Part shown: positions 22,960-35,400 of the stretch, piece by piece
Numbering within the stretch: position 1 is the stretch's first letter
How the letters are laid out: each line of letters opens with the position of its first letter
DNA from: Vitis vinifera
Lineage: Eukaryota > Streptophyta > Magnoliopsida > Vitales > Vitaceae
Assembly (NCBI RefSeq): GCF_030704535.1
Contig: NC_081818.1
Location: forward strand, 4,042,501-4,106,500
Direction of reading: 5' to 3'
DNA: 64,000 nt
Notes under the pieces: model-generated
Database searches by the model: none
Told to the model about the DNA's origin: nothing
Seen by the model: only the letters and a program-made list of their open reading frames with translations
Made by a program: the position numbers and the translations under genes

Positions 22960-23385
22960 TGATCTCTTCACATTTTATATCCTTCCCATCAATTATGCAA
23001 CTTTTATGGGTCAAACCTTTATAAATTTAAACCGCTTCTCCAAGGTTAAGAGGAGCCTTTACATATATAGCGCTAGAAACTTCTTCTTCTATTCGATATG
23101 GGATATTACAAACACTCTTCTATACAGACACAATGTTCTTATTATGTTTCACGGGATTGTAGGGACAAACAAACAAACACCTCATATGGGGCCAAACAAA
23201 CTCTCATACTAAGGTCGAGAATCGACTTTGATACCATTTGTAATATTTCACTCCTAACTCTATAAATATTGTCTGCTTTGGGCCCAAAGGGCCCTAACAA
23301 CTTTAAAAATGTCTACAGAGTTAAGAGGAACCTATACGTATATAGCGTCATAAACTTTCTTCCTCATCCGATGTGGGGCATCACA
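22960..23385 (-). mobile_element. TRIM-like miniature LTR element
   Basis: On the minus strand a 5' terminal repeat (23239-23385) starts TGTGATGCCCCACATCGG and ends AGTGAAATATTACA. It is followed at once by a TGGTATCAAAGTCG primer-binding site (23223-23236), about 110 bases of interior, and a diverged second terminal repeat ending at 23110 (TGTAATATCCCATATCG). Total size is near 430 bases with no coding capacity, the hallmark of terminal-repeat retrotransposons in miniature. The left edge is approximate. The repeats have drifted considerably, so the insertion is old. Confidence 0.72.
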
Positions 23386-24055
23386 ACTATGATATCTCAC
23401 GGTCTTCGAGAGCAAAATGTTCCTGATATAATATATAATGAATTTCTCTTAAATGTGTAAACTCCTTGAAAACAATAATAACCTCAATATTTGTACACTC
23501 GATTCCACAAAAAAATAAAACCCTAAGTTAATTAAGATTTAATATACTACTAATGTGAAATTTTCTTAATACAAATTATGTTAGGCTTTAATAGCTTTAA
23601 TAATGAAAAGTAACGGAGTTAGCAAATTTTAATATATATGCATATAGTTCTTGATACAAAAAATAGTTAAGATATGAGACACAAACTTTGCCCATTCAAG
23701 CTTCAAAATAACTCGGCTATAAAAACATTATGAACCACAATGATGCAAAATCTACCACCATGGAAACAAATCTATCTTTTTATTTCTTATTCCAATTTCC
23801 ATAAAACCAATGTTCAATTTTGTATGCAACGTCATATACAAGAGAGAACATGTTGGTAGCATTGGAAATTCATTTACTCAATTGGCCACAAAATACAAGT
23901 GTTTGTTGTGTTGTGGTTCCTCCATGTGTGTGAGAGAGAGAGATAACAATTTTTAATAACAATCTTAATAGTATAACTAACTCAATTTCTAACTACAAAC
24001 TAACTATACTTAACATCCCTCATAAGGGAAAGCTAGAATTTTGTTTAAGATTAAG
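23386..24055. other. Intergenic DNA
   Basis: No supported feature. Confidence 0.5.
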
Positions 24056-24059
24056 TTTG

Positions 24060-24830
24060 GACTATAGCTGATCAAAATGTAATTCAAGTAGGACCTTCGT
24101 AACTACATCAACTACTTGATCATTAGGTGGAACATATCGAACATCAATCTTGTAACAACTCATTCATGAACAAAATGTGCATGAATCTTGATATGTTTTG
24201 TTCTAGTATGAAACACATGATTAGAAGCCAAGGAACCAACACTTTGGTTATCACACCACAAAATAAGGGTTCAAGAGATTGTTATGCCTAGTTCATTGAA
24301 GAAAGATTGAAGTTAGACTTCTCTATATTGGCTTGAGCGAAGATACGATACTTTGCTTGCCCCTATATATGAGTGAGCCATACCTTTCTAATTTCAAGAG
24401 CTCCAAGTCATTAAGTTTCCTTATAAGTAGATATAATAGCCAAAGGTAGATTGACGAGCATCAATGCAAGTGGTCTAGTCAATATCATAAAATCCTTCAA
24501 AAATGAAGTAATGTAGGTTTGAAGAGAATGCTAAGATAATGGTGCCCCTTAAGTAACAAAAAACTCTTTTATAGAACTTTCTTTGCCGCATAGTTTGCAT
24601 ACGTTGTCATATCAATAGAAATACTAATATTTAACTTCCATAAATGCAGTTCTTGGCTCTGTAGGAAGAATTGCACTTCTTGAGGTCATGTTCACTACCA
24701 CAAAATCATATTTTGATCCAATACCTCCAAGAATATAGAGAGTCAAATCATCATTTGAAATAATTTTTCCAAAGGTTAAGAGAGTATTAGTTGTTGGAAG
24801 TCTTGAGATTATTTCATTCCTAACTTTGGA
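24060..24830 (-). mobile_element. Old copia relic: RNase H end and part of gag
   Basis: 24060-24540 on the minus strand reads YVPPNDQVVDVVTKVLLEL, the usual C-terminal end of copia RNase H. 24600-24800 reads as gag (SNDDLTLYILGGIGSKYDFV). Integrase and RT are absent between them, so the element suffered a large internal loss and many further breaks. Confidence 0.6.
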
Positions 24831-26745
24831 TCAATTAACGTGCATGCAAACTATTCTAAGGGCTCTCTAGATCTACACCTTAAAAGCAAAAAACATTTAA
24901 AACATTTAGTTATAGAGAATAATGATTTACCTCAAATCTGGATCTTCCTAAATCAAATCCTTGCTGGTGAAAATGTGTATATATATGGTAGAGCTTGCAA
25001 ACTAAGAGCCTTTTGCCCAATGACTCTCTTTTCGGATCATGACACATGAGGAGTGGAGTCCTCTCAAAGGGTTGGTGGCTAGGACTCCCTTTTCTTTGAA
25101 GAATGGAAGACTTAGTGTCAAGAGTGAAGCCTTAACCCCTAAAGGGGTTTATATATGCCCCATGTGGGCTTAAGTGTTTTGAGCACATCTTGGGCTTTGA
25201 TTACTTGATCAAACCTACTTGGGTCCTAATAAATTAATTAGTTTTATTAAGCTTCAATTAATCAATTAACACAATCTAGAGAAACCATTCATAAGCTCTT
25301 GTATTACCTTACGAATTTACCAAAACGCCTTTGTGCACACATGTAAATAAAAAACACAACTAACCCTTGAAAACCATGTCTACATGGAAAATAAGCTTGA
25401 ACGTGGACCATTGGGACCCATAAGAAAATATTAGTTTACTTAGAATCTAATTATGAAGTTGATTCAATATCTTACTATAAAGATTCAATTGAACTCCAAT
25501 ATCCTATGATATTACAATGAAATACAAGAATTTAGCTTTTTGACCTACTATCTATTATATACAAGTTCTCTATGAATAGTGTATGTAATATAACGAGGTG
25601 GATGCTATCAATCTCTCAAGATACTATTTACTATCTTTGAGTTTCAAATTCTCCTATTTATGTGATCAACTAATATATTTTAACTAAAAAAGAGCATGTG
25701 TCAAATTCCAATTAAAATATTACTATAACCATATATTTCCTTATCACATGTTCTTAGGATCACCCAATAGGACATGTTGTCTTAAACTCATGAGATTTCA
25801 TGGATTCTATCTTGAATATACTTGTTGTCATTGGCCTTCATCAATACTAACTCAATTTATAAGGAATATATGACCACCTTAGGATCTCACTCATAGATTA
25901 AAACCATTGAAAACTTTAGCAAATACTTAATATCCTCTCAAAGTTGAGAGTCCATACAACATAGTAGTTTGGTGAGAACATGACTACCTAGTAGCTCATG
26001 TCATGATTCATTATAGGTGAAACCCAATGTGCAACCATATATACTCAAGGAGGAAAATATTAAGTCAATGTGCTACAGTGCCTTCTCCTTTTGCTTCTGA
26101 GGGGATTTGAACCCCACAAACCCAATGTGGATCATAATTTTAATATTAATATATATTTTAAAATTAGACATATTATAATCAAATATCATAATATTAGATG
26201 TAATTTAATAATAAATGTACACTTATAAAATTCATATTTTAATCGATGCATACGATATTATTATCAAATATGATAAATCATGTTATACGTATATCAAATT
26301 TTTCAATAAAATAACTTTAAAATGTCTATTATACTTCTAATGTCTATTTAACAATATCCGATATATCCATAAAATCGAAATACCGATATATCCGTGATTA
26401 CTGATATTTTCATCCTTGTATATACTAATACACCCACTATAGGAAACCCATCCCATTAACCAAGACCAATTGTCCTTCTATAGGAGGTGGTGCACTATAA
26501 CCTCAAATGAATTATTTAAACCCATGAACCAACTATAAATGAATCATCCACTTGCAATGAACTTATGATTTGTATCTTCTATAAAACTCCTAATGCACCC
26601 AAGTCATATACAATACAAAAGATATTAGGCGAAAATGCTCAAAAAGTATAATGCATGAATATGGTAGACAAAATTGGGAAACTAGAATCTTATTAATAAA
26701 TAATAATCCATTATTGTACATCATGTTATGCTTTTGAGGGTTCTA
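24831..26745. mobile_element. Unassigned insertion splitting the copia gag relic, possibly an LTR
   Basis: About 1.9 kb separates the two gag halves. It has no coding capacity but holds a TATA-like run within GGGGTTTATATATGCCCC (about 25144-25161) and prose-like non-coding sequence of the kind found in long plant LTRs. Exact ends are not determined. Confidence 0.35.
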
Positions 26746-27282
26746 TCCTAATATCAAATATGCTTCTCATCTTAAGAACATAGTCATTCATTAATGTTGA
26801 GGGAACCTTTCTTGAGAGATTGCAACATATAACAGAGTTGCATGGTTCTTGGTTTGGATTCTAAGATGAAAAGCCTTTCCAAGGTAAACCAAGTATCAAT
26901 AGATTTGATGCAACGAATAACATGTCCAAATGTGGACTCAAAGATGGATGATAGCAATCAACTCATGAGGAATTGAGTAGGGACAATCTGATTTTCATAG
27001 TCAGGATTTGGAATTACTTGATTATCGTGGACAAATTATGGTTCCAATGAGAAAGCCATCAAGTTTGTGGGCTTTTACCACCGGGAGAATCTAAGATCTC
27101 CATAAGTCATAGTTGTTCCCATCGAGCTTGATCGAAATAGGATTGAGATTAGGAGAGAAAGGAATCACAATCGATACCATCACAATTGAAGTTGTAGTGG
27201 TTGATTGAGGATTTGCAAAGGGAGAAGTTTTAGTGGATGAGATCAAAGTAGGGGCAGCATTGGGTTGATTGATTACCATTAA
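26746..27282 (-). mobile_element. Old copia relic: N-terminal part of gag
   Basis: The minus-strand reading SIKLDGNNYDLWRS at about 27091-27140 is the standard beginning of a plant copia gag, and YVLKMRSIFD near 26750 continues it. With 24060-24830 it forms one broken element interrupted by the unit at 24831-26745. Confidence 0.6.
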
Positions 27283-27754
27283 CGTTACTCAAGATAACTT
27301 TGATAACAAGTTAAGATACAAAGCAAAGTAGAAAATCTAAAAGAAATAATTGTAAAACATCAGGGCTAATTGAAATAGAGGACACATGATATTGGGCATC
27401 AACCTTTCCTTTTTACTCAACTAGATTTAACCCAACAAAAAGGACAATTGATGCATTCATCAAGGAATGCAAAACTAGCTTTGTATGATTTTTGGTCTCT
27501 GGAATATGCAGTTTATAGAGTTCAACCTTGTTTGTATGGATGGAATGAAATCTAAGAAGTTGATTCAATTTGTATGATTCAAGGAATGACAGAGTATTTG
27601 TTGAATTTCATTCCAAATTGGTCTGAACCTGCAACCTTGTGGCTGGAGTGAAGAATGTTAAGTAATTGAACAAGTTAGAGGCCTTAGCATGAGGTATACA
27701 AGATGACAGATTGTAACATGGGAATTTACCACCAAATAAGGATGGATATACAGC
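27283..27754. other. Spacer and probable 3' UTR of the first ERD6-like gene
   Basis: No separate gene is seen. The part next to 27755 should be 3' UTR of the minus-strand transporter gene. Confidence 0.5.
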
Positions 27755-30700
27755 TTATTCTGTTGCTGAAAATGGGTTCATGGTTGCCTGTATTTCTTCC
27801 AGTGTTCTTCCCTTGGTCTCCGGGACTAGCTTAGCGACAAACAGAATGGTTAATCCACCACTGCTTGCAAATATGAAGAATGTTCCTGAAAGATAGTATA
27901 GCCAAGAACTTCAGACTATAAGAATGAGACAGAAAGAAAGAGGAGGAGGAGGAGGCATCACCTGCTGAGCTCCATTCCATCATGAAGTTAAAAGCATAGG
28001 TGATAATCCAAGAAAACGACCAGTTGACTAAAGACACAAGACTTCCAGCTGAGCCCTTCATGTTTATTGGAAATATCTAACATGGAAACCCAGTATTGAG
28101 TCAAAGCTTTGATCATTTTTGAGTTACTTGAAATTTTTGGAGTTCAAGCTCAAAACTGAGCAACCGACCTCTGACATTATAAGCCACGGTATTCCTGCCA
28201 TTCCTATTCCGAAAAATGCATTAAATGCCTGCTTCAGAATTATACAGATCAGAGTATGCCTGGTTTTATCCATCAAATGGTTAAGAGTAAGACTGAAACC
28301 AAAAGATTCCAGTATAAAATGGAAACAAAGGATAAAATGCAAACACCCTCACATAAACACTTAGATATAAGCCCAAAGAAAAAGGTAACTATTCAGGTCT
28401 CTGGGTTAAGTTGCATTACCACCATACCAACAAGCACTAAGATGGAAGTCAACTCCTTCCACTGGTTGAAGTCCTGGCCATGACAAAGTTCCATATTTTC
28501 AGGAAATGATGAGAGAGTAATGCCAAAGTTGAATTATGGAGATTGTAGAATGGTAATTTGGAAGAAACCTGCAATAAAAATGACAGCCCTACAAGGAAGC
28601 AACCCAAGCATGTTCCTGCTGCAGAAACCTGCAAACATCAGTGAAATTCACTGCAACTTTTTAATTTGTTCACAATGCCTATGAGCTTAATGAATATTTG
28701 TATCTAGCTGTTCCTACCAAGAGAAGTGGTCTTCTTCCAGATTTATCCATTAGGAATATACCCATTATGGTTGTTGGAATCTGAAGAAGAATGTCTACAA
28801 TATCTTAAAATCACATTAAGTAGAAAAGTGAAATGGGAATTGCACTTGAGTTTAAAACCTGAACAGCTGCCATGGCTATAGTCCCAATCTTAGATGGAAA
28901 ACCTGTCATAAGCCAGAGATGTATATCATTTCTTCCACTTCCCTTTTTAAAGAATTTTTTAAAATTGTCCATTAATTATAGATTCCTTATTTACCAGCTG
29001 ATACAAATATAGAACTTGCATAAAACCCAATCCCATTGCACCCTCCAAATTGTTGCAGTATCATCAGCCCAACTCCGACCTAAACCAATCTTGTATCATC
29101 CATAAAAAAAACAGACCAATCATGAAAGGACACAGGCTGGAACTGCTATCAATTCAGAGGCCTTACCACAAGTGAATGGGCATATCTCCACTGCAGCAAG
29201 TCTAGAATCTTACCCTCTGAGAGCTGTTTCATGGTTTCTGTGTAATCCTGTGAGACCAAAAGATCCATTTCTTTCTTATTTCAACCGTGAAAAATATTTA
29301 AATAAAACAAGTACAAAAAATCCGAAGTGCTAGCTTTACGATTGATGCTAAAAACAGGTATATTTTCATTAGCATATGTAAGTTCAAAATGTTTACTATA
29401 ATCTCAGCTGCTTCCAGAGAAATGTCAGTTTTTTCTCCTCTAAGGCGCCTTAGAGCAGCTTCACAGTCATTCTCTCGGCCAATCTTTGCCTGCAGATGAT
29501 TTTCAGCAATATATTGGAGCTTTCCTCTTCTTTGCTTTATTTTCTCTAAGCTCTAACACAATTTCTAACAGAGATTTCATTTTGACTCACCAGCCATCTA
29601 GGGGACTCTGGAATGAAGAAGAGACCTACAAGCTGTACTACAGCAGGAATAGCTCCTGGAAGTGTATCAAATAGAAGCTTGTTCTATAAAAACTATCTTC
29701 AGATCACATTGATACAGCTCAGGTGAAAAGAAATTACCTATTGCTGCTAATATCCGCCAATTGACAGAAGTTCCAATAAAATACATCAGTGCTGAACCAA
29801 TAGTTAGCATGAACTGCAGAATCAGAGGTACTTAGGCACACCACTGATTAATTCATTATTCAATCCAAATCTATACTGATTGTGCTATACCTGATGAGTT
29901 GCTGTAAATCCTCCTCGAAGATTCTTAGGTGATATCTCAGCTATATATACTGGTACCTGTCCACATTGGGAATGGCATAACCTTTATCCATAATAAGGAT
30001 AGATATTCAAATATGAATCCAAACCCTTAACTGCAATTACCGCATAAGAAATAAGCCCAACGCCACATCCTATTGACAGCCTTCCAAGATCAAGCGACCA
30101 AGCACCCTTTAAAGAAGCAGTTTGATTTAACAAATTGGTTCATTCAAATTGAAAGTTTTGAGTTTGTTTCTCAGTTTCATGAATGTTGAAAGTATGACAA
30201 ATAGCATAAGGGAAATAAAGAAATCTGTGGAGGTGAAAAAGGAAAACAGAGGAAACCTTTGAGAACATTATTGCAAACCATCCCAGGCCACAGAGTAGTG
30301 CTGAAAGCCTCATTATCTGCTTCATAGGGTCAATAATGAGAACCAATGAAGAGTTGATAAGCTGTTAGGAACTGCAATTCTGGACTAGGCCTAGGGGTGT
30401 TTTAATGAGAGATAGAAAAACTTACACCCCTCCGACCAATGAGATCAGCTATTTTCCCAGATGTCACAGCACCTATCATTGCTCCAATTGTCATTATTGA
30501 GCCGAAGAATGAATACTGAAAAATGAGATTAAAAATCAGGAAAGAAGTTCATATAACAAAATTGACCAAGGAAAAAAAGACAAGGAATGCAACATGTAAT
30601 ATACTTTAGAAAACCAGTGTCATACACCATGTTGCAGAACTCATTGCAACCCAATAATTTGCAGCTACTTGAACACTTAAAATGAGTAGTTTTATGTGAA

Positions 30701-31805
30701 AAAAATTTAAGGGTGCTGCTTTATGTAGTGTTGGTTTTTGGACAAAAGAATGGAGAGTGTTTAAGCAATTAATGCTTCTGAGTTCTGAAAGAGACAGCAC
30801 ACAGAAAGGGAAAAAGAATACTATGTTTTTTCATCCAAATTTATTGATGACTTGATGTGAATTCGCCTATAATTCAATATCATAGGAAAAGGAAACTAGG
30901 TTGTATTTACTAGATACAACTTACCTCTGTCACAGAGAGGCCCAAATCATCCATGATTCCAGACTCTGCAGGTGATGAATATCCCACCTGAAAATCAATC
31001 ACATAGACCATTAATTCAGTCCAGAAGCTAGCCATCTGTGTTACACATGCCCACCATTACTATCTCATTAGATAGTCCTAGCCATTGGTCCACTGAATTC
31101 CATTTTGGCACTGACAACATTGGCAGATTGTCAAGCATTTACCCCAAAACTGTCCAACCCATTTGAGGGACCCTTTGCTTCTTTACTAATCAAGTTGTCC
31201 TATTCACACTTATTTCAGAACAAAACAAATCATTTCTACAGATAATTTATGGATTGTGACAGTTTCTTAAAAAGGAAGAAAGAAAAAGGAAAAGACTCCT
31301 GAAGGCGGTTCACAAGGGTAAAAGGTAAAGCTAAACTAATTTTTCTCCCACTTCTACCCGTGAATTCTCTTAGGAACTATTTCACAAGAAGCACGATACC
31401 ACATGGATGGTGCTGCTTGCCCAACTACATAATGGTGTTGGATCATCCCTAGTCCACTCTGCCCTGGCTCATGCCTGGTCCCTCTACTTGGATCTCAAGT
31501 TCTCTCTGTCTTGTACCTTGGACATACAACCTATTGGAGTTTGCATTTTGCTCATAGATGAGCTTGTTTTCAGTTGCATCAATGGAGAGTAAAGATCTAA
31601 TGAGACTTACAGCAGCACCAAATTCATAAGAACCACAGATAGCCACCAAGGTGCTGAGCACAACCACTGGTGTAGCTGAGCCACCACTCTCTGGGCCGCC
31701 AACACCTCTGCCTCCATCGTCATCACCATTTCCATGTGCTTTAGGCTTTTCTTTAATAATCAGAGACCTAGTTGTTGATCCTTCTTCAACACTTTCTATA
31801 TCCAT
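27755..31805 (-). CDS. Sugar transporter ERD6-like (MFS monosaccharide transporter), 18 exons, intact
   Basis: Predicted exons, 5' to 3': 31611-31805, 30925-30987, 30426-30515, 30257-30316, 30041-30106, 29891-29956, 29738-29813, 29591-29655, 29397-29489, 29167-29247, 28995-29079, 28859-28902, 28718-28780, 28569-28628, 28420-28473, 28169-28228, 27962-28076, 27755-27885. All introns are GT-AG and the exons sum to 1467 bases, 488 residues, the normal ERD6-like size. MFS sugar-porter signatures are present: [11 protein letters not shown] after TM2, PESPRWL at the end of TM6, LQQFGG in TM7, [10 protein letters not shown] in the TM8-9 loop and PETKG after TM12. Arabidopsis relatives (ERD6, ESL1) are stress-induced facilitators of hexoses at the tonoplast or plasma membrane. 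The N-terminus has TTRSLI where ESL1 has the LxxxLL tonoplast motif, so its location is open. The ATG is the first in exon 1. Confidence 0.93.
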
Positions 31806-32432
31806 ACCTTCAGAAGATCAGAGTAAAACAGACAGAGAAATGGGTTTGACTTTGAAAATAGAGAAGTCTATATCATCTGTCTTTCAACACCTTCTCTAAC
31901 TGTTTTTTTTCTTTTAGGCTTCACCATGACGTCTGCTGTCTTTGTGGGCACCAACTGGTCAAACAAGACTAGTGAAGCAGTGAACACAAATTCTGGTGCA
32001 AGTTCAATTTCTCTAAAGTACCGATATGCCCCAAGAAACTTGTAAGCTGTAAACTTAGTCCTTTTTCTTATTGAGATGATAAATCATGTTTATAAAACTA
32101 AAGAAAATTGGTTGACATATAATGACTTCCAAGCAAAGTGCATAGCTGTTCTTCCTTTTGGTGATGAACCCAAAACTGGATTTGTAAGCTCTGATGAATC
32201 CAAGTAGAAATAGAGGCTTGAAATTTCAAAAACTCCTTGAGATTCAGAACCCTTCTTCATATGGGATCAGGTAGTTTATTATTCAAAATCAGTATTCCAA
32301 AGTTTTTTTACATGTCATTATTTGTGGTTAGTTCCCCTGAGTGAACTGGATTACAGAACTTAAACCAACTGGTTGTAACTGAGCTATAGGCTTGAATGCT
32401 GGATGTGGATTACAATCAATTAAGCCACACCC
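31806..32432. promoter_or_regulatory. Intergenic region and promoter of the first ERD6-like gene
   Basis: A 627-base gap separates two genes of the same strand. It must hold the 3' end of the upstream copy and the promoter of the downstream copy. I see no convincing TATA box. Confidence 0.4.
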
Positions 32433-35400
32433 TTATGATATGCTATGTATATCTTTTGCTGACAAGGGATTCATTGATGCTTGTATTTCTTCAAGTGTTC
32501 GCCCCTTGGTCTCTGGTACCAGCTTGGCAACAAACAGAACAGTTATGCCACATATGCTTGAGAATATGAAGAAGGTTCCTGAAAGCAAAATAGAGAGTAG
32601 CAGAGTTAATATCCAAGTATAAGAACCATACAGAAAGAGACTTGAGTGTTACCTGCTGAGCTCCATTTCATTAGGAAGTTAAAAGCATATGAAATAATCC
32701 AAGAACCAAGCCAGCTGACCAGTGTCACAAGGCTTCCTGCTGAACCCTTCATGTTTATAGGAAATATCTGAAATACAAACCATTTTGCCAATCAGCACAG
32801 TAAATCTTCTATTTGTATTTACACTGCAAACCTTTAGTTAAATGTCTACATTTAACCCCAGCATAAATGCCTACCTCTGACATAATAACCCATGGAATTC
32901 CTCCCATGCCTAATGAGAAAGCTCCGTCATATATCTGATAACAGAATGAAACAAGACAACATCGGGTCAACTCATTTCAATAATCAGTAAGAATTTAGCC
33001 AAAACTAAAACATATCGGCAGTTATAGAATCCTTCTAACAAAGATTGGATTAAGGCAATGGAAACAAGACCTTAGAGCCATTACATTGTAATGAGGGAGA
33101 GGCAGGGCTGGTCAAGCCAAAACAAAGAAGGTGAAAAACAAAAAATGTAAATGTTTGGTTAGCAATTTTGAAATTGCTCAGTGCTTTTGGGAGCAAGTTT
33201 CATGCTTTAAGTGCTTTTGATACCTTAATTTTTTGCACTAGTTCCACATCCATCAACAATGATGCTTACAAAGCTTGCACCATATTTTTTGAGAGGCTTA
33301 TAGGGCTCCCACCCTATGAAGACCACATAACTGGGAAAATGATACTCGATGACCTAACATACTTTCTACACCATAAATTCCATGTTTAATCAGCAGGAGG
33401 CTATTAAAATTTGAGGGGAAAAAACGATCTTTGATAAACTAACATAGCTTTCTACATATATGAAGAGGCAAGAAAAAGCTTTCTCTGGGTTTAATAACAT
33501 TACCAGCACACCAAGAAGTGCAAAAATTGGTCCTAACTCCTTCCACCCTTGAAGGCCCTGCTCATGCCAAGCTTTACTTTTTCAGGAAATTTTCATCTGT
33601 TAAACAAAAAACAAAAACCCTATGGCAACTAGGTTTTGTTTTAGAAGGAACCTGCAATAAGAATGAAATTCCTACAAAGAAGCAACCCAAGCATGTCCCT
33701 GCTGCCGAGGCCTGTCAAAATTAGTAGACTTTAGTATGGGCTGTCCCTCCAAATTCATTGCAAAATTAGGATAGATTCCTTGTCTTTCCTACCAACAGAA
33801 GTGGCCGTCGTCCAGATTTATCCATTAAAATTGTGCCCAATGTAGTCATTGGAATCTGTCCAATATTATATAAAGGCCTTAGAAATGCATTAAGCAGAAT
33901 CCTGCAATTGGATTAAACTTGTCAAAGAGTTGAGAACCTGAACAGCAACCATGGCTATACTTCCAACACGACCTGAAAAGCCTGTCATAAGCCAGAGATT
34001 CATATCATCATTTCCATTTTCTTTCAGTTAATTATAAAAAGCATTGCTAGCAAGCCTTTATTTACCAGCAGATACGAAAATAGCACTGGCATAAAATACA
34101 ATCGCATTAACACCTCCAAATTGTTGCAGTACCATCAGCCCAACTCCAACCTGATGATTTCGTGTTATCCAAGAAGGATCATAAAAGTCATAAAAAGGAA
34201 ATAGACCACCTCTAGGAGTTAACTTAGAAGGCTCACAATGAGTGAACGGGCATAAGTCCACTGGAACAAATCAAGAATTGTAGCTTCAGAAAGCCGCTGG
34301 AGGGTTTCTGAATAATCCTGCAAAACAATTGGAACTCATTACATTTGTTGTTTCTAAGCCTGAAACAAAGCACTTATAGTTGAATTTAGGGGAAGAAAAA
34401 AAGGGTACGCCATGAACAGATGAGGTTAAAATTACTTTAATCTCAGCTGCCTCTTGAGAAATAATTGCACCCTCTCCTCTTAGACGCTGTAGAGCATCCT
34501 CACAATCTTGCCATCTACCAGACCTGGCCTGAAGAAAATTGCACTCATTTTCAAGCATGTTAGTGGACTTGCCTTCCCTTAGCTATATTATCTTGTAAAT
34601 TTGACTCATTCAGCTACATTTGTTAGATCTAATAACAACATGTGTTTAACTTGGATGTACCAGTAAAAGTGAACAACAAAAAATACTTTCTTTTTCAGGC
34701 TGAATATTGCCTGAATTTTTTTTTTCTATAGAAAAAGAGGCATCATTTAAAACATCAACTGACCAACTACCATAGGTTGAATTTGACTCACCAGCCACCT
34801 AGGAGATTCTGGAATGAAGGGTAATCCTACAATTTGTATTAGGCATGGAATTGTTCCTGAAATGGAAACAAATAGAAGCCATTTTCATGGAACTGCCTTC
34901 ATACTAAATATATATAACACAGGGGCTAACAGATTTACCAATAAGAGCCAAGATTCGCCAGTTGACAAGAGTACCCAAGAGAAATGTTATTGATGAGCCG
35001 CAACATATCATCAACTGTAGAATCAGTCAAAAGTAGATGTGTGAAGTTACCAGAGAAATCTTAAATCTAAATTTAGCATGATTCTTCTTTACCTGATGAA
35101 CTGTTGTAAACCCTCCTCGGAGATTCTTGGGAGTTATTTCTGCTATGTATACAGGTACCTGTTTGCTAATGCAAGCACAAATATCTTTACCCAACAAATG
35201 TATGATTAATCAACTATAAACTGCAATCATTACTATATTTACCACATAAGAAAGAAGTCCCATTCCACATCCTATCGACAGTCTTCCAAAGTCAAGCCAC
35301 CAAGCATCCTTTTAACCAGAATAGAACATGTAATGTTATCACCTGAACTTGGAAAGCAAAAAATTGATTGAATTGGTTCATGCTGCAATTTTCAATATTT

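Noticed and set aside
26090-26130. T-arm-like GGGGATTTGAACCCC
   Set aside because: No acceptor, D or anticodon stems can be formed around it; it is not a tRNA gene.
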